Shown: positions 11,797-11,976 of the stretch, in pieces
Position numbering within the stretch: the first letter of the stretch is position 1
Layout of the letters: each line of letters starts with the position of its first letter
Source of the DNA: Symbiodinium natans
Taxonomy: Eukaryota; Sar; Dinophyceae; Suessiales; Symbiodiniaceae
Assembly: GCA_905221605.1 (NCBI GenBank)
Contig: CAJNDS010001651.1
Coordinates: 1 to 11,976 of the forward strand
Length of the DNA stretch: 11,976 nucleotides
Direction of reading: 5' to 3'
Program-made: the position numbers and the translations under genes
Notes under the pieces: model-generated
Database searches by the model: none
Told to the model about the DNA's origin: nothing
What the model saw: the letters and a program-made list of their open reading frames with translations, nothing else

Positions 11797-11976
11797 GTCT
11801 TAAATCTTAAGTTACCTGAAATTATTTTTGATCTCATAAATTCTGAAAATTCTTCAACGTCTTTACATTATTTAGTTTATTCTACTTATGAAAAATTTAG
11901 AATTATTTAAATTATTGAAATGGAATCGCTTATTCATCTTAATTTCTTATTGATTTCATTTATTTATATTACTACT
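11797..11976. other. Abruptly AT-rich tail (about 19% G+C)
   Basis: By hand count 34 of the 176 bases at 11801-11976 are G or C, against roughly balanced composition elsewhere. On the + strand one frame is open from 11773 to a TAA at 11908-11910. The same frame then reaches an ATG at 11920 and stays open for 19 codons to the window edge, giving a hydrophobic, Ile/Leu-rich peptide. That could be the start of a membrane protein in organellar or AT-rich bacterial DNA, or chance in AT-rich sequence. I do not recognise it. Confidence 0.6.

Overview
This is a non-coding eukaryotic window built largely from telomere-type heptamers, TTTAGGG on the + strand and CCCTAAA on the - strand. I find no credible protein-coding gene, rRNA or tRNA. 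The open frames are short (121 codons at most), and several run through telomeric arrays or transposon ends. The TTTAGGG heptamer is known from land plants, several green algae, dinoflagellates, chromerids and some apicomplexans. Dozens of heptamer islands in both orientations, mixed with roughly balanced-GC unique DNA and tiny inverted-repeat elements, suggest a subtelomere of a large repeat-rich genome. A dinoflagellate or other alveolate alga seems the likeliest source, but a plant or green alga cannot be excluded from this sequence.

Layout. Positions 1-84 are C-strand repeats, the orientation expected at a left chromosome end. Positions 85-2220 alternate unique segments with strong C-rich and G-rich arrays, including a large C-rich/G-rich inverted pair (981-1154 and 1229-1483). 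Positions 2221-4330 hold two small inverted-repeat elements (2273-2411 and 3459-3559), a telomeric island flanked by a 19-bp direct duplication (2991-3073) and a 3 x 36-bp tandem repeat (4152-4259). Positions 4331-6150 contain a homogeneous CTTAGGG variant array (4553-4692), a much-eroded C-rich tract (5033-5160) and a foldback structure (5935-6149). Positions 6290-8060 hold a second copy and an extra end of the 3459 element family, long G-rich arrays, a GC-rich hairpin and two copies of another small element family (7220-7316 and 7936-8045). Positions 8100-9535 carry arrays alternating with a decamer low-complexity repeat, a TTGAGGG variant array and a C20 run. From 9536 onward telomeric DNA becomes sparse, apart from a 21-bp higher-order variant array (10705-10753). 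Several GC-rich hairpins follow. From about 11797 to the end, composition drops abruptly to about 19% G+C by hand count.

Taken together, the window reads as a record of repeated telomere-sequence capture, inversion, local duplication and small transposon insertion rather than a gene region. The most informative items are the duplications flanking telomeric islands (a double-strand-break repair signature), three families of small inverted-repeat elements with internal homologues in the window, a dispersed repeat that begins in telomeric sequence, and telomere-variant arrays that have been locally homogenised. Assembly error is a real alternative for some of the inverted structures and for the AT-rich tail.
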